DNA from: Mycobacterium sp. EPa45
GTDB lineage: Bacteria > Actinomycetota > Actinomycetes > Mycobacteriales > Mycobacteriaceae
Assembly: GCF_001021385.1 (NCBI RefSeq)
Contig: NZ_CP011773.1
Location: 5,766,001-5,830,000 of the forward strand
Reading direction: 5' to 3'
DNA: 64,000 nucleotides
Below the pieces are notes generated by a model. The model worked only from the letters and a program-made list of their open reading frames with translations. It did not search any database and was not told the origin of the DNA. Shown here in pieces: positions 10,808 through 19,085 of this stretch; positions within the stretch are counted from its first letter, which is position 1; every line of letters begins with the position of its first letter. The position numbers were made by a program, and so were the translations under genes.

Positions 10808-11514
10808 GCATTGTGCAGATCGGGCTGGTGCTGCCCGATGTGATGGGCACCTACGGCGACGGTGGCAATGCCGTCGTGCTGCGGAAGCGGTTGCAGCTGC
10901 GCGGAATTCCGGCCGAGATCGTCGAGATCACACTGGCCGACCCGGTGCCGGATTCCTTGGATCTGTACACGTTGGGCGGTGCGGAGGATTACGCGCAGCG
11001 GCTGGCCACCAAACATCTTCTGACGCATCAGGGTTTACAACGGGCAGCGGCCCGCGGTGCTCCCGTGTTGGCGATCTGCGCGGCGATCCAGGTGCTCGGT
11101 CACTGGTATGAGACGTCCGCCGGTGAACGAGTCGAGGGCGTGGGGCTGCTGGATGTGACGACGTCGCCGCAGCCGAGCCGCACCATTGGCGAGGTGGTGT
11201 CCACGCCACTGGTTGACGGTCTCTTGCAGCCGCTGACCGGGTTCGAAAATCATCGCGGCGGAACGGTTTTGGGGCCCGACGCGCGGCCGCTGGCGGCGGT
11301 GGTCAAGGGTGCCGGAAACCGCGAGGGTGACGGTTACGACGGTGCCGTGCAGGGCAGCGTGGTCGCTACCTATCTGCACGGGCCCTGCCTGGCGCGCAAT
11401 CCCGAGCTGGCCGATCTGCTGCTGTCGCGGGTGGTCGGCCCGCTGGAGCCGCTGGAGCTGCCCGAGGTCGAACAACTCCGTCGCGAGCGGCTGGCCGCCC
11501 CCCGCCGCGTGTAG
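10804..11514 (+). CDS. gatD: GatD, lipid II isoglutaminyl synthase glutaminase subunit
   Basis: A 236-residue class I glutamine amidotransferase (CobB/CobQ-like). The nucleophile is the Cys of PVLAICAAIQVLG and the catalytic His lies in VVATYLHGPCLARNP near the C terminus. It supplies ammonia to MurT for glutamate amidation in peptidoglycan precursors. The ATG at 10804 overlaps the murT stop by 4 bp, so the two subunits are translationally coupled. The longer open frame upstream lies wholly within murT and is not used. Confidence 0.93.
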   Translation: MSIVQIGLVLPDVMGTYGDGGNAVVLRKRLQLRGIPAEIVEITLADPVPDSLDLYTLGGAEDYAQRLATKHLLTHQGLQRAAARGAPVLAICAAIQVLGHWYETSAGERVEGVGLLDVTTSPQPSRTIGEVVSTPLVDGLLQPLTGFENHRGGTVLGPDARPLAAVVKGAGNREGDGYDGAVQGSVVATYLHGPCLARNPELADLLLSRVVGPLEPLELPEVEQLRRERLAAPRRV

Positions 11515-11523
11515 CTCACCCTT

Positions 11524-11585
11524 TCGCCCAAACCGACATTACGCAGCGAAAGTTCGAGTGAATCGCCGCATTTCGTCGATCTCGG
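11524..11585. repeat. Left copy of inverted repeat pair flanking the DUF559-type gene
   Basis: On the plus strand it opens with TCGCCCAAACCGACATT and closes with CATTTCGTCGATCTCGG, separated by a 28-bp diverged middle. The same outer and inner blocks occur in reverse orientation at 12454-12516. This copy covers the last codons and stop of the minus-strand gene and about 15 bp beyond it. Confidence 0.75.
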
Positions 11586-12420
11586 TGCCGCCGCGGCGGA
11601 AGAATGCCTCCCTCGCGCGCCATAACACTTCAGCTGGTCTGTCTTCCGCAATAACCCTGATAACCTCCCAGCCGTGCCGTTCAACCATCGGTAGACGCCG
11701 AATATCTTTGACGTACTGGCGCCGATCGCTGCGATGTTGGTCGCCGTCGTACTCGAACGCGAGCTTGATATCGCGATACCCCATGTCCAGATAGGCGACG
11801 GGCAGTCCCCCTTCGACCACTGGTATCTGCGTCTCCGGCACAGGAAGTCCGCCGTCGATCAGCAGGAGTCGGAGCCAGCTCTCCTTCGGAGACTCAGCGC
11901 CTGCATCGATCCGCGGTAGGAGGTCGCGGAGTTGACGGATGCCTCTGACCGGGCCGTACCGTCGCATGAGCAGTTCGACACTCTGCGTACCGAACGGTGC
12001 GACACGCATCAATGCATCCAGGCGCGCCAGTGCCAGCGCACGCTTCTCGTACCTACCCATGTCGAAGGCCGTCCGCGACGGCGTAGTCACCGGGAGGCCG
12101 TCGACTGTCAAGATTTCGTCATCACCGAGACGATCCATGCGGACAATCAGACCTGGCTGCCGCCGGCGCTCACCGACGAGCACTTCGATCGGCACGTCGT
12201 CGTCGACCCATTGGGCGCCGTGCAATGCCGAGGCGGCAACGCCACCGATCACTCCGGTTCGGTCGGTATACAGCCAGGCGCCGAACGCGCGCTCACGTAG
12301 AGATGGCGTGGCGTACTTGGGGATGTAGACGCCGCGATACATCTGCCGGTACCAACGCTGCAGGTCGTGGCGGGACAAGCCGTCGGCCAGCGCTTCCCTG
12401 CCGAGAAATACTTCTGTCAT
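11539..12420 (-). CDS. AbiEi/DUF559-type endonuclease-fold protein
   Basis: A 293-residue protein equivalent by position to Rv3714c. Residues 1-60 resemble the winged-helix AbiEi antitoxin-like domain (REALADGLSRHDLQRWYRQM then YRGVYIP). Residues 190-285 form a Vsr/DUF559-like nuclease fold (ESPKESWLRLLLIDGGLP, YLDMGYRDIKLAFEYDGDQH, then RQYVKDIRRLPMVE) that keeps the acidic D/E pair and YDGDQH motif. The family is common and multicopy in mycobacteria and its role is unknown; a nuclease activity is inferred from the fold only. The gene is framed by inverted 62/63-bp repeats, one within its own 3' end and one 33 bp before its start. Confidence 0.75.
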   Translation of the reverse strand: MTEVFLGREALADGLSRHDLQRWYRQMYRGVYIPKYATPSLRERAFGAWLYTDRTGVIGGVAASALHGAQWVDDDVPIEVLVGERRRQPGLIVRMDRLGDDEILTVDGLPVTTPSRTAFDMGRYEKRALALARLDALMRVAPFGTQSVELLMRRYGPVRGIRQLRDLLPRIDAGAESPKESWLRLLLIDGGLPVPETQIPVVEGGLPVAYLDMGYRDIKLAFEYDGDQHRSDRRQYVKDIRRLPMVERHGWEVIRVIAEDRPAEVLWRAREAFFRRGGTEIDEMRRFTRTFAA

Positions 12421-12453
12421 GCCGGCATCGTCGTTGTAGGGTCCGACAGCTTC

Positions 12454-12516
12454 CCGAGATCGACGAAATGTCGCGATCTTCCTCGTACTTCCCCTGCCAA
12501 ATGTCGGTTTGGGCGA
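12454..12516. repeat. Right copy of inverted repeat pair
   Basis: This is the reverse complement of the left copy: 17 bp identical at each end and a diverged 29-bp middle. In plus-strand translation it reads PEIDEMSR, close to the TEIDEMRR near the C terminus of the neighbouring gene. It may therefore be the 3' tail relic of a lost, oppositely oriented paralogue. The similarity continues past the stop codon of the intact gene, so the conserved unit is not purely coding. Confidence 0.75.
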
Positions 12517-12533
12517 TCGGGAGGGGGCGTAGG

Positions 12534-13298
12534 TCAGTACAACTGCGGGTTGATCTCGGCGATGCTCTCGAATGCCGGCTTCGCGATGTAGTAGCCCTGA
12601 AACAGGTGCACACCGAGGTCTTGTAGACAGTGGAGTTCGTCCTGCCGTTCGACGCCCTCGGCGATCACCCCGATGCCCAACTCCTGGCAGATCGACACGA
12701 TGCCGCGGCAGATCGCCCGCCGAGCCTTGTCGCGGTCCACGTCTCGCACCAAGCCCATGTCGATCTTGACCAGGTCCGGCTGCAGATCGGCCAACAGGTT
12801 CAGTCCGGCATACCCGGCGCCGAAATCGTCGATCGCCACGGTGAATCCCCGCTGCGTGTAGTCGGTCACGATGGAGCGCAGGTGCGCGAAATCCACGACC
12901 TTCTCACCCTCGGTAATCTCGAAAACGATGCGGTCGTGCGGAAAGTCGTACGTCTCGGCCGCTTCCAACGTCGTCCGGATGCACAGCTCGGGTCGATAGA
13001 CGGCGTTGGGCATGAAGTTCACATTGAGCGACGTCGAGATCCCCAATTCGGCCGCCATCTTGATCGCGGTGACGCGGCAGGCTTGGTCGAACCGGTACAA
13101 ATTGTGGTCGCCGACTTGGGCGAAGATCGAGGCGGCCGGCTCGTTGTTGGCCCCGCGAACCAGCGCTTCATGCGACTCGATCTGTTTGGTCGCAGCATTG
13201 AAGATCGGCTGGAAGGCCATCGAGATCTCAAATCCCAAGCCGGCGCCGTCCACACAGGCGCGGCAGTTCATTGGGACGAAATCGCTGGGGCCCGCCAT
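12534..13298 (-). CDS. Stand-alone EAL-domain protein
   Basis: A 254-residue single-domain EAL protein, a predicted c-di-GMP phosphodiesterase. Motifs present are FQPIFNAATK, ESHEALVRG (EAL), SLNVNF, FEITEGEKV, AIDDFGAGYAGLN, VKIDMGL and AEGVERQ, so the usual metal ligands and catalytic residues are retained. A short N-terminal CRACVDG segment has two cysteines that could bind metal or sense redox state. There is no membrane segment and no GGDEF. It begins 2 bp after the recR stop and so belongs to the ybaB-recR operon, an unexpected place for a c-di-GMP enzyme. Confidence 0.9.
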   Translation of the reverse strand: MAGPSDFVPMNCRACVDGAGLGFEISMAFQPIFNAATKQIESHEALVRGANNEPAASIFAQVGDHNLYRFDQACRVTAIKMAAELGISTSLNVNFMPNAVYRPELCIRTTLEAAETYDFPHDRIVFEITEGEKVVDFAHLRSIVTDYTQRGFTVAIDDFGAGYAGLNLLADLQPDLVKIDMGLVRDVDRDKARRAICRGIVSICQELGIGVIAEGVERQDELHCLQDLGVHLFQGYYIAKPAFESIAEINPQLY

Positions 13299-13300
13299 CC

Positions 13301-13912
13301 CTAGACCATCTGACGGCGCCCGGACAGCGCGCGGCCCAGGGTCAGCTCGTCCGCGAACTCCAGGTCGCCACCCATCGGCAAGCCGGACGCGATTCTGGAA
13401 ACCGTCAGCCCGGGAATATCGCGCAGAATCCGGACCAGATAGGTGGCGGTCGCCTCGCCCTCGGTGTTCGGATCGGTCGCAATGATCACCTCGGCGATGT
13501 CGACCCCGTCGACACGTTCACCGATCCTGTTGAGCAGCTGGCGAATTCGCAACTGATCCGGACCGACGCCGGACAGCGGATCGAGCGCGCCGCCCAGGAC
13601 GTGATAGCGCCCGCGGAACTCACGGGTGCGTTCGACGGCCTGGACGTCCTTGGGTTCCTCGACCACGCACACCAGTGAACCGTCGCGGCGGGCGTCACTG
13701 CAGATGCGGCAGCGGTCCGCATCGGACACGTTGCCGCACACCTCGCAGAACTGCACCCCGTCTCGAACGCGGCCCAGCGCCGCGGTCAGCCGGTCGATGT
13801 CCGGCGGTTCAACCGACAGCAAATGGAACGCGATCCGCTGCGCACTCTTGGGACCAACGCCCGGCAGCTTGCCGAGTTCGTCGATCAAATCCTGGACGGG
13901 GCCTTCAAACAA
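13301..13912 (-). CDS. recR: Recombination mediator protein RecR
   Basis: A 203-residue RecR acting with RecF/RecO to load RecA at gaps. The order is helix-hairpin-helix ([20 protein letters not shown]), a four-cysteine zinc finger (FCEVCG then CRICSD), a Toprim domain ([35 protein letters not shown]) and the Walker-B-like C terminus ([20 protein letters not shown]). The start is TTG at 13912, supported by the conserved MFEGPVQDL and by GGAGG eight bases upstream inside the end of ybaB. The ybaB stop lies 3 bp before it. Confidence 0.95.
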   Translation of the reverse strand: MFEGPVQDLIDELGKLPGVGPKSAQRIAFHLLSVEPPDIDRLTAALGRVRDGVQFCEVCGNVSDADRCRICSDARRDGSLVCVVEEPKDVQAVERTREFRGRYHVLGGALDPLSGVGPDQLRIRQLLNRIGERVDGVDIAEVIIATDPNTEGEATATYLVRILRDIPGLTVSRIASGLPMGGDLEFADELTLGRALSGRRQMV

Positions 13913-13915
13913 AAG

Positions 13916-14296
13916 TCAGGCCTCCGGAATGCCCGGGGCCTGGCCGGCCAGCGGGCCGAGGTGGGTCTGCGCCAGGATCGTGAATTGACGGGCCGAATCA
14001 GCGAGCGCGCCGACGATCAAGTCCTGCAGCGTCTCGATGTCATCGGGATTGACGACCTTCGGGTCGATCCGAATCCCGACGACCTCGCCGCTGCCCTTCA
14101 TGGTCACCTGCACCAGCCCGCCCCCGGCCTGGCCGTGCACCTCGGCAGCGGCCAGCGCGGCCTGGGCCTCCATCAGCTTCTGCTGCATTTCCTGGGCCTG
14201 CGCCAGCGCGGCCTGCAGGCCCGGCATCACCTGGTCGCGCATCTGCTCCGCCTGCTCGCGAAATCCTTCGAGGTTGGGAAGCTCACCGGGTTGCAT
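13916..14296 (-). CDS. YbaB/EbfC family nucleoid-associated protein
   Basis: A 126-residue protein equivalent to Rv3716c. The N-terminal helix is rich in Gln, Ala and Met ([20 protein letters not shown]), followed by the beta-hairpin core ([20 protein letters not shown]) and [20 protein letters not shown]. YbaB dimers bind DNA and are almost always encoded next to recR, as here. The C-terminal tail is Pro/Gly-rich and slightly extended. It is probably the first gene of the ybaB-recR-EAL operon, reading away from ami1. Confidence 0.93.
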   Translation of the reverse strand: MQPGELPNLEGFREQAEQMRDQVMPGLQAALAQAQEMQQKLMEAQAALAAAEVHGQAGGGLVQVTMKGSGEVVGIRIDPKVVNPDDIETLQDLIVGALADSARQFTILAQTHLGPLAGQAPGIPEA

Positions 14297-14385
14297 GACA
14301 GTCTCCTTGCGTCTCGGTCTCGACTTGGTTTCGCCTGCAAATTCGGGCAGCCAGCGACTTCAAGACTAGACGCCGAAGAGTTACG

Positions 14386-15159
14386 GTGACGCGCGTGCTC
14401 ATGTCCGCCCGCACTCGTGTCGTGGCCGCCGCATGCACCGGCGTCATGCTGGTCGCATCGACGGTGACCAGTCCCGTCGTCCATGCCGCGCCGGCCAGTA
14501 TCGCCGGGATGATCGTGTTCCTCGATCCCGGCCACAACGGCGCCAACGACGCGTCGCTGACCAAGCAGGTGCCGACCGGCCGCGGCGGCACCAAGGACTG
14601 CCAGACCTCGGGCACCACCACCAACGACGGGTTCCCCGAACACACCTTCAACTGGGACACCGTGCTGCTGATCCGGCAGGCCCTGACTCAGCTCGGCGTG
14701 CGTACCGCCATGTCCCGTGGGAACGACAACCAGGTGGCGGCGTGCGTCGACGAGCGCGCGGCGATGGCCAACGCGTTGCAGCCCAACGCGGTCGTCTCCA
14801 TCCACGCCGACGGCGGCCCCGCGACCGGTCGCGGCTTCCACGTCAACTACTCCAGCCCGCCCCTGAACCAGGCCCAGGCCGGCCCGTCGGTGCAGCTTGC
14901 CCGGACCATGCGGGATCAGCTTCTGGCGTCGGGGCTCCCGGCCGCCAACTACATCGGCTCCGACGGCCTCTACGGGCGCGCCGACCTCGCCGGATTGAAT
15001 CTGGCCCAATATCCCTCGGTGCTGGTCGAACTCGGGAACATGAAGAACCCGGTCGATTCTGCGCTGATGGAAAGCCCGGAGGGGCGCCAGAAGTATGCGG
15101 CCGCCGTCGTTGCGGGGATCGCGGCGTTTCTGGCCACCCAGCCGGCCCGCGCCAGCTAG
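14386..15159 (+). CDS. ami1: N-acetylmuramoyl-L-alanine amidase (Ami1-like)
   Basis: A 257-residue secreted Amidase_3 enzyme equivalent to Rv3717. A signal peptide covers about residues 1-35 (ending VVHAAP). The zinc site is formed by the His of IVFLDPGHNGAND, the Glu of GFPEHTFNWD and the His of VVSIHADGG; the catalytic Glu is in VLVELGNMKN. The pair KDCQTSG and VAACVDERA gives the two cysteines expected to form the regulatory disulfide known in this enzyme. It cleaves the stem peptide from MurNAc. The start may be GTG 14386, GTG 14395 or ATG 14401. Its 3' end overlaps the SRPBCC gene by 4 bp. Confidence 0.92.
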   Translation: MTRVLMSARTRVVAAACTGVMLVASTVTSPVVHAAPASIAGMIVFLDPGHNGANDASLTKQVPTGRGGTKDCQTSGTTTNDGFPEHTFNWDTVLLIRQALTQLGVRTAMSRGNDNQVAACVDERAAMANALQPNAVVSIHADGGPATGRGFHVNYSSPPLNQAQAGPSVQLARTMRDQLLASGLPAANYIGSDGLYGRADLAGLNLAQYPSVLVELGNMKNPVDSALMESPEGRQKYAAAVVAGIAAFLATQPARAS

Positions 15160-15593
15160 GCCTCGAGTGTCGTCTTGAGGTTGCCCAGCACCTCGTCCTG
15201 AATCCGGCGCAGACCCAGCGGAGCGAAGGTCTTCTCGAAGAAGCCGCCGATGCCACCCGCCCCGTTCCAGGTGGTCTTGAGGGTGACGCTCGAGCCGGGA
15301 CCGGCAGGTGCGACGGTCCAGTTGATCACCATCGAGGAATTAGCGTCCTTCTCGATGACGGTGTGGCCGGCGACGTCGACGACGGCCTGCACCTCCCGCA
15401 CCCGCGACTTGGTGGCCTGCAGCTTCCACTTGGCGACGGTGCCCTGGCCCTGGCCGCCCTGCAGCACCTGGTACTCGCTGTACTGCGGCGACAGGATCGT
15501 CGGGCGCACGTTCTGGTAGTCGGCGATCGCGTTGAGCACGGCGGCCGGTTCGGCGTCGATCAAGATCGAGCTGGCGGCGCTGACCTGTCCCAT
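15156..15593 (-). CDS. SRPBCC family protein
   Basis: A 145-residue START/Bet v1-like protein equivalent to Rv3718c. The fold is recognisable from the N-terminal strand-helix (SAASSILIDAEPAAVLNAIADY), central antiparallel strands and the long C-terminal helix (FFEKTFAPLGLRRIQDEVLGNLKTTLEA). Such proteins bind hydrophobic ligands in a cavity. No signal peptide or catalytic motif is seen. It converges on ami1 with a 4-bp overlap. Divergent transcription from the flavoprotein gene at 15683 leaves about 90 bp for promoters. Confidence 0.85.
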   Translation of the reverse strand: MGQVSAASSILIDAEPAAVLNAIADYQNVRPTILSPQYSEYQVLQGGQGQGTVAKWKLQATKSRVREVQAVVDVAGHTVIEKDANSSMVINWTVAPAGPGSSVTLKTTWNGAGGIGGFFEKTFAPLGLRRIQDEVLGNLKTTLEA

Positions 15594-15670
15594 CAGGCAA
15601 AACTCCTCGGGTGCGGTGGGTTGCGGTGTGATCCATCAGCCGTGCGTTCGCATCGGCTGTGGCTGCGGAC

Positions 15671-15676
15671 TAGCGT
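15671..15676 (+). promoter_or_regulatory. -10 element for the TmsA/TmsB-like pair
   Basis: TAGCGT lies six bases before the GTG start at 15683, placing the likely transcription start on the initiation codon. This again suggests a leaderless mRNA. Confidence 0.4.
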
Positions 15677-15682
15677 AGTCGT

Positions 15683-17056
15683 GTGCCTGTTTCCGCAGCA
15701 CTGACAGTTCATGCCCAAGGCGTGGAGCGGCTCCTGGCCAGCTACCGCGCCATTCCGCCGAACGCGTCGGTCCGCCTGGCCAAGCCGACGTCCAACCTCT
15801 TCCGCGCCCGCGCCAAGAGCAATGCACCCGGGCTGGACACCTCCGGGCTGACCGACGTGATCTCGGTCGATCAGGCCGCCAAGACCGCCGACGTCGCCGG
15901 CATGTGCACTTACGAAGACCTGGTGGCCGCGACGCTGCCCTACGGACTGTCCCCGTTGGTGGTTCCGCAGCTCAAGACCATCACCCTCGGCGGCGCGGTC
16001 ACCGGCCTGGGCATCGAGTCGGCCTCGTTCCGCAACGGCCTGCCGCACGAGTCGGTCGTCGAGATGGACATTCTGACCGGCTCCGGCGAATTGATCACCG
16101 CCAGCCGGGAGCAGCATCAGGACTTGTTCCGCAGCTTCCCCAATTCCTATGGCACCCTTGGCTATTCGGTCCGCTTGCGGATCGAGCTGGAACCGGTCAA
16201 GCCCTTCGTGGCACTCAAGCACCTCAGGTTTCACGCGCTGGCCGACCTGGTCGCCGCGATGGACCGCATCATCGAAACCGGTGGCCACGACGGCACTCGC
16301 GTCGACTATCTGGACGGCGTGGTGTTCAGCGCCGACGAGAGCTATCTGTGCCTGGGCATGCAGACCTCGGCGGCCGGCGCGGTCAGCGACTACACCGGCC
16401 AGGACATCTACTACCGCTCGATCCAGCACGATGACGGCATGAAGGATGACCGGCTGACCATCCACGACTACCTGTGGCGCTGGGACACCGACTGGTTCTG
16501 GTGTTCGCGGGCGTTCGGTGCGCAGAATCCCAAGATCCGCCGATGGTGGCCGCGGCGCTACCGGCGCAGCAGCTTCTACTGGAAGCTGATCGGCTATGAC
16601 CAGAAGTTCAACATTGCCGACCGCATCGAGGCCCGTAACGGCCGCCCGCCGCTGGAACGGGTGGTCCAGGACGTCGAGGTGCCGATCGAGCGTTGCGTCG
16701 AATTCCTGGACTGGTTCTTGACCACTGTTCCCATCGAGCCGCTGTGGTTGTGCCCGCTGCGCCTGCGCGATCCGGCGGGCTGGCCGCTGTATCCGCTACG
16801 CGCGGGACACAGCTACGTCAACGTCGGATTTTGGTCGTCGGTGCCCGCGGGGCCGTCCCCGGGGCACACGAACCGCCTGATAGAGGAGAAGATCAGCGAG
16901 TTCGATGGGCACAAGTCGCTGTATTCCGACGCGTATTACGGCCGCGAGGAGTTTGACAATCTCTACGGCGGCGAAACCTATAAGACCGTAAAGAAGACCT
17001 ACGACCCGGATTCACGGCTGCTGGACCTATATGCAAAGGCGGTGCAACGACAATGA
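15683..17056 (+). CDS. FAD-binding oxidoreductase, TmsA/BfaA-like
   Basis: A 457-residue PCMH-type flavoprotein equivalent to Rv3719. The FAD-binding half covers residues 30-200 (AKPTSNLFR, then VPQLKTITLGGAVTGLGIES, then the DILTGSGELI strand). The C-terminal half resembles DHCR24/Delta24-sterol reductase-like proteins (WLCPLRLRDP, YVNVGFWSS). Its stop overlaps the methyltransferase start (ATGA). Flavoprotein plus cyclopropane-synthase-type methyltransferase is the architecture of TmsA-TmsB (BfaA-BfaB in M. tuberculosis), in which the methyltransferase makes a 10-methylene fatty acid and the flavoprotein reduces it to 10-methyl (tuberculostearate). Whether this copy or another does that is not known. 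Confidence 0.85.
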   Translation: MPVSAALTVHAQGVERLLASYRAIPPNASVRLAKPTSNLFRARAKSNAPGLDTSGLTDVISVDQAAKTADVAGMCTYEDLVAATLPYGLSPLVVPQLKTITLGGAVTGLGIESASFRNGLPHESVVEMDILTGSGELITASREQHQDLFRSFPNSYGTLGYSVRLRIELEPVKPFVALKHLRFHALADLVAAMDRIIETGGHDGTRVDYLDGVVFSADESYLCLGMQTSAAGAVSDYTGQDIYYRSIQHDDGMKDDRLTIHDYLWRWDTDWFWCSRAFGAQNPKIRRWWPRRYRRSSFYWKLIGYDQKFNIADRIEARNGRPPLERVVQDVEVPIERCVEFLDWFLTTVPIEPLWLCPLRLRDPAGWPLYPLRAGHSYVNVGFWSSVPAGPSPGHTNRLIEEKISEFDGHKSLYSDAYYGREEFDNLYGGETYKTVKKTYDPDSRLLDLYAKAVQRQ

Positions 17057-18366
17057 CGACCTTCCGTGAAGGCGAGGCGCATGCGCCTCGGAAGCTCAGC
17101 CTGGCCGAGATCCTCGAGATCTTCACCGCAGGCGGCGAATTACCGCTGAAATTCACCGCTTACGACGGCAGTAGCGCCGGGCCCGCCGACGCGCAACTGG
17201 GACTGGATCTGCTCACCCCGCGCGGCACCACTTATCTGGCCACCGCCCCGGGTGACTTGGGTTTGGCCCGGGCGTACGTGTCCGGCAATCTCGAAATGCA
17301 CGGCGTGCATCCCGGTGATCCATACGAGCTGCTGCGCGCACTCTCCCACAATCTCGACTTCAAGCTGCCGCCGCCGCGGGTGCTGGTCGACATCGTCCGT
17401 TCGATCGGCATCGAGCACCTGAAACCGATTTCGCCGCCGCCTCAGGAGGCGCTGCCGCGCTGGCGCCGCTTCGCGGAAGGCCTGCGACACAGCAAGAAGC
17501 GCGACGCCGAGGCGATCCATCACCACTACGACGTGTCAAATACGTTCTACGAGTGGGTGCTTGGGCCGTCGATGACGTACACCTGCGCCTGCTACCCCAG
17601 CGCTGATGCCACGCTGGAAGAGGCGCAGGAAAACAAGTATCGGCTGGTGTTCGAGAAGTTGCGCCTCCAGCCGGGTGACCGGCTGCTCGACGTGGGTTGC
17701 GGCTGGGGTGGCATGGTGCGCTATGCGGCACGGCACGGGGTCAGAGCGATCGGCGCCACCCTCTCACGCGAGCAGGCCGCCTGGGCGCAGAAGGCCATCG
17801 CCGAAGAGGGCCTGGCCGACCTGGCCGAGGTGCGCCACACGGACTACCGCGACGTACTGGAGAGCGGGTTCGACGCGGTGTCCTCGATCGGTTTGACCGA
17901 GCACATCGGCGTGGCGAACTACCCCGCGTACTTCGGCTTCCTGAAATCCAAGCTGCGCGTCGGCGGGCTGCTGCTCAACCACTGCATCACGCGCCCGGAC
18001 AACAAGACCGGCGCGAGCGCCGGGGGTTTCATCGACCGCTACGTGTTTCCGGACGGCGAGCTGACCGGCTCCGGGCGCATCATCACCGAGGCTCAGGATG
18101 TCGGCTTCGAGGTGGTGCACGAGGAGAACCTGCGCCACCACTACGCGATGACGCTGCGGGACTGGTGCCGCAACCTCGTCGAGCACTGGGACGAAGCGGT
18201 CGAAGAAGTCGGCCTGCCCACCGCCAAGGTGTGGGGTCTGTACATGGCCGGGTCGCGGCTGGGCTTCGAGACCAATGTCGTTCAGCTGCACCAGGTTCTG
18301 GCGGTCAAGCTCGACGAGAAGGGCGGCGACGCCGGTCTTCCGTTGCGCCCGTGGTGGACGGTCTAG
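17053..18366 (+). CDS. Cyclopropane-fatty-acid-synthase-type methyltransferase, TmsB/BfaB-like
   Basis: A 437-residue SAM-dependent lipid methyltransferase equivalent to Rv3720. The N-terminal domain is followed by HHHYDVSNTFYEWVLGPSMTYTCA, the lipid-substrate region of the family, and the SAM loop LLDVGCGWGGMVRYAA near residue 215. Later motifs include SIGLTEHIGVANYPAYF and RYVFPDGELTG. It is translationally coupled to the flavoprotein. The pair is predicted to introduce a mid-chain methylene or methyl branch into membrane fatty acids. Confidence 0.88.
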   Translation: MTTFREGEAHAPRKLSLAEILEIFTAGGELPLKFTAYDGSSAGPADAQLGLDLLTPRGTTYLATAPGDLGLARAYVSGNLEMHGVHPGDPYELLRALSHNLDFKLPPPRVLVDIVRSIGIEHLKPISPPPQEALPRWRRFAEGLRHSKKRDAEAIHHHYDVSNTFYEWVLGPSMTYTCACYPSADATLEEAQENKYRLVFEKLRLQPGDRLLDVGCGWGGMVRYAARHGVRAIGATLSREQAAWAQKAIAEEGLADLAEVRHTDYRDVLESGFDAVSSIGLTEHIGVANYPAYFGFLKSKLRVGGLLLNHCITRPDNKTGASAGGFIDRYVFPDGELTGSGRIITEAQDVGFEVVHEENLRHHYAMTLRDWCRNLVEHWDEAVEEVGLPTAKVWGLYMAGSRLGFETNVVQLHQVLAVKLDEKGGDAGLPLRPWWTV

Positions 18367-18385
18367 CCGCGACAGGCGCTGGTTG

Positions 18386-19042
18386 CTAGACGCGTCGGTA
18401 CAGCTTCACCGACACCGCGCCGAGCCACGCCCACACCACAACGACGGCCGCGGTGAACACGAGAATTGCCGTCGTACCACCCTGTCCCGACGCCAGGCCT
18501 GCGAAGCTGGCCGCGAAGAACGCCCCGGTGATGCGCGAGAACCACGCCCAATGCCGCTGCCCGTCCCGGGCGAATACCGTGCCGTACACAAAACACGCGG
18601 CGACAAGGCACGCGAAACCGACTGCCGCAACGGCGAAATGCACCGCGCCATGCCAGCTCAGCTCGCCGACTCCCGACGGTGTCCCCGGCGGAAAGCCGTC
18701 AGACGGATCTGCCCGGAAGACGCCGGCGAGGATAAGTGCGACACCGTAGCCGCCGACTAAGCCCGCCGCCCAGGCGCCCAGGCGCAGTGGCCTCAGCGCC
18801 CGTCGCATTCCCAACGCCGCCGCAACCGTCATCGCACCGGTGAGCACGAAGTTCGCGATCTGGATCCAGCCGAGACTGCCGTTCGTCAGTTGACTGACCG
18901 AATGACGGGTGGGATCGAAGCCGTCACGCGTCGCCGCTTGCGCCGCCGCCGTCACGACGTATATCGGTCCCGCAATGACGCCGTAGCCGAGCAGCGACTT
19001 GGTGATCCGAACGTCGAGGGGTGGGCAATCGGTCGTGGTCAC
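18386..19042 (-). CDS. DUF998-type membrane protein
   Basis: A 218-residue integral membrane protein with six or seven hydrophobic segments and the DUF998 signature region (FDPTRHSVSQLTNGSLGWIQ, then VLTGAMTVAAALGMRRAL and FRADPSDGFPPGTP). The function of the family is unknown. The start is GTG at 19042. It is divergent from a TetR gene with palindromic operators between, so it is the probable target of that repressor. GTCTAGC and GCTAGAC flank its 3' end (18360-18366 and 18385-18391), a weak inverted repeat between convergent genes. Confidence 0.85.
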   Translation of the reverse strand: MTTTDCPPLDVRITKSLLGYGVIAGPIYVVTAAAQAATRDGFDPTRHSVSQLTNGSLGWIQIANFVLTGAMTVAAALGMRRALRPLRLGAWAAGLVGGYGVALILAGVFRADPSDGFPPGTPSGVGELSWHGAVHFAVAAVGFACLVAACFVYGTVFARDGQRHWAWFSRITGAFFAASFAGLASGQGGTTAILVFTAAVVVVWAWLGAVSVKLYRRV

Positions 19043-19055
19043 GGCGTGTCTCCCG

Positions 19056-19071
19056 TCCTAGAAAACTAGAC
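19056..19071. promoter_or_regulatory. TetR operator candidate, site 1
   Basis: GTCCTAG and ACTAGAC flank AA, forming an imperfect palindrome with the same CTAGAC half-site as the perfect site 15 bp away. It lies directly before the start of the DUF998 gene. Confidence 0.5.
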
Positions 19072-19085
19072 CGTCCAGTACTCTA

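Noticed and set aside
11524..12516. Insertion sequence with a transposase
   Set aside because: The enclosed gene has no transposase motif and no target-site duplication was found at the repeat ends.
12293..12613. Minus-strand frame between the DUF559-type and EAL genes
   Set aside because: It overlaps both neighbours out of frame and is Arg/Ser-rich without a domain.
18360..18391. Terminator between the methyltransferase and DUF998 genes
   Set aside because: The 7-bp inverted repeat has an 18-base loop and no T-run, too weak to call.
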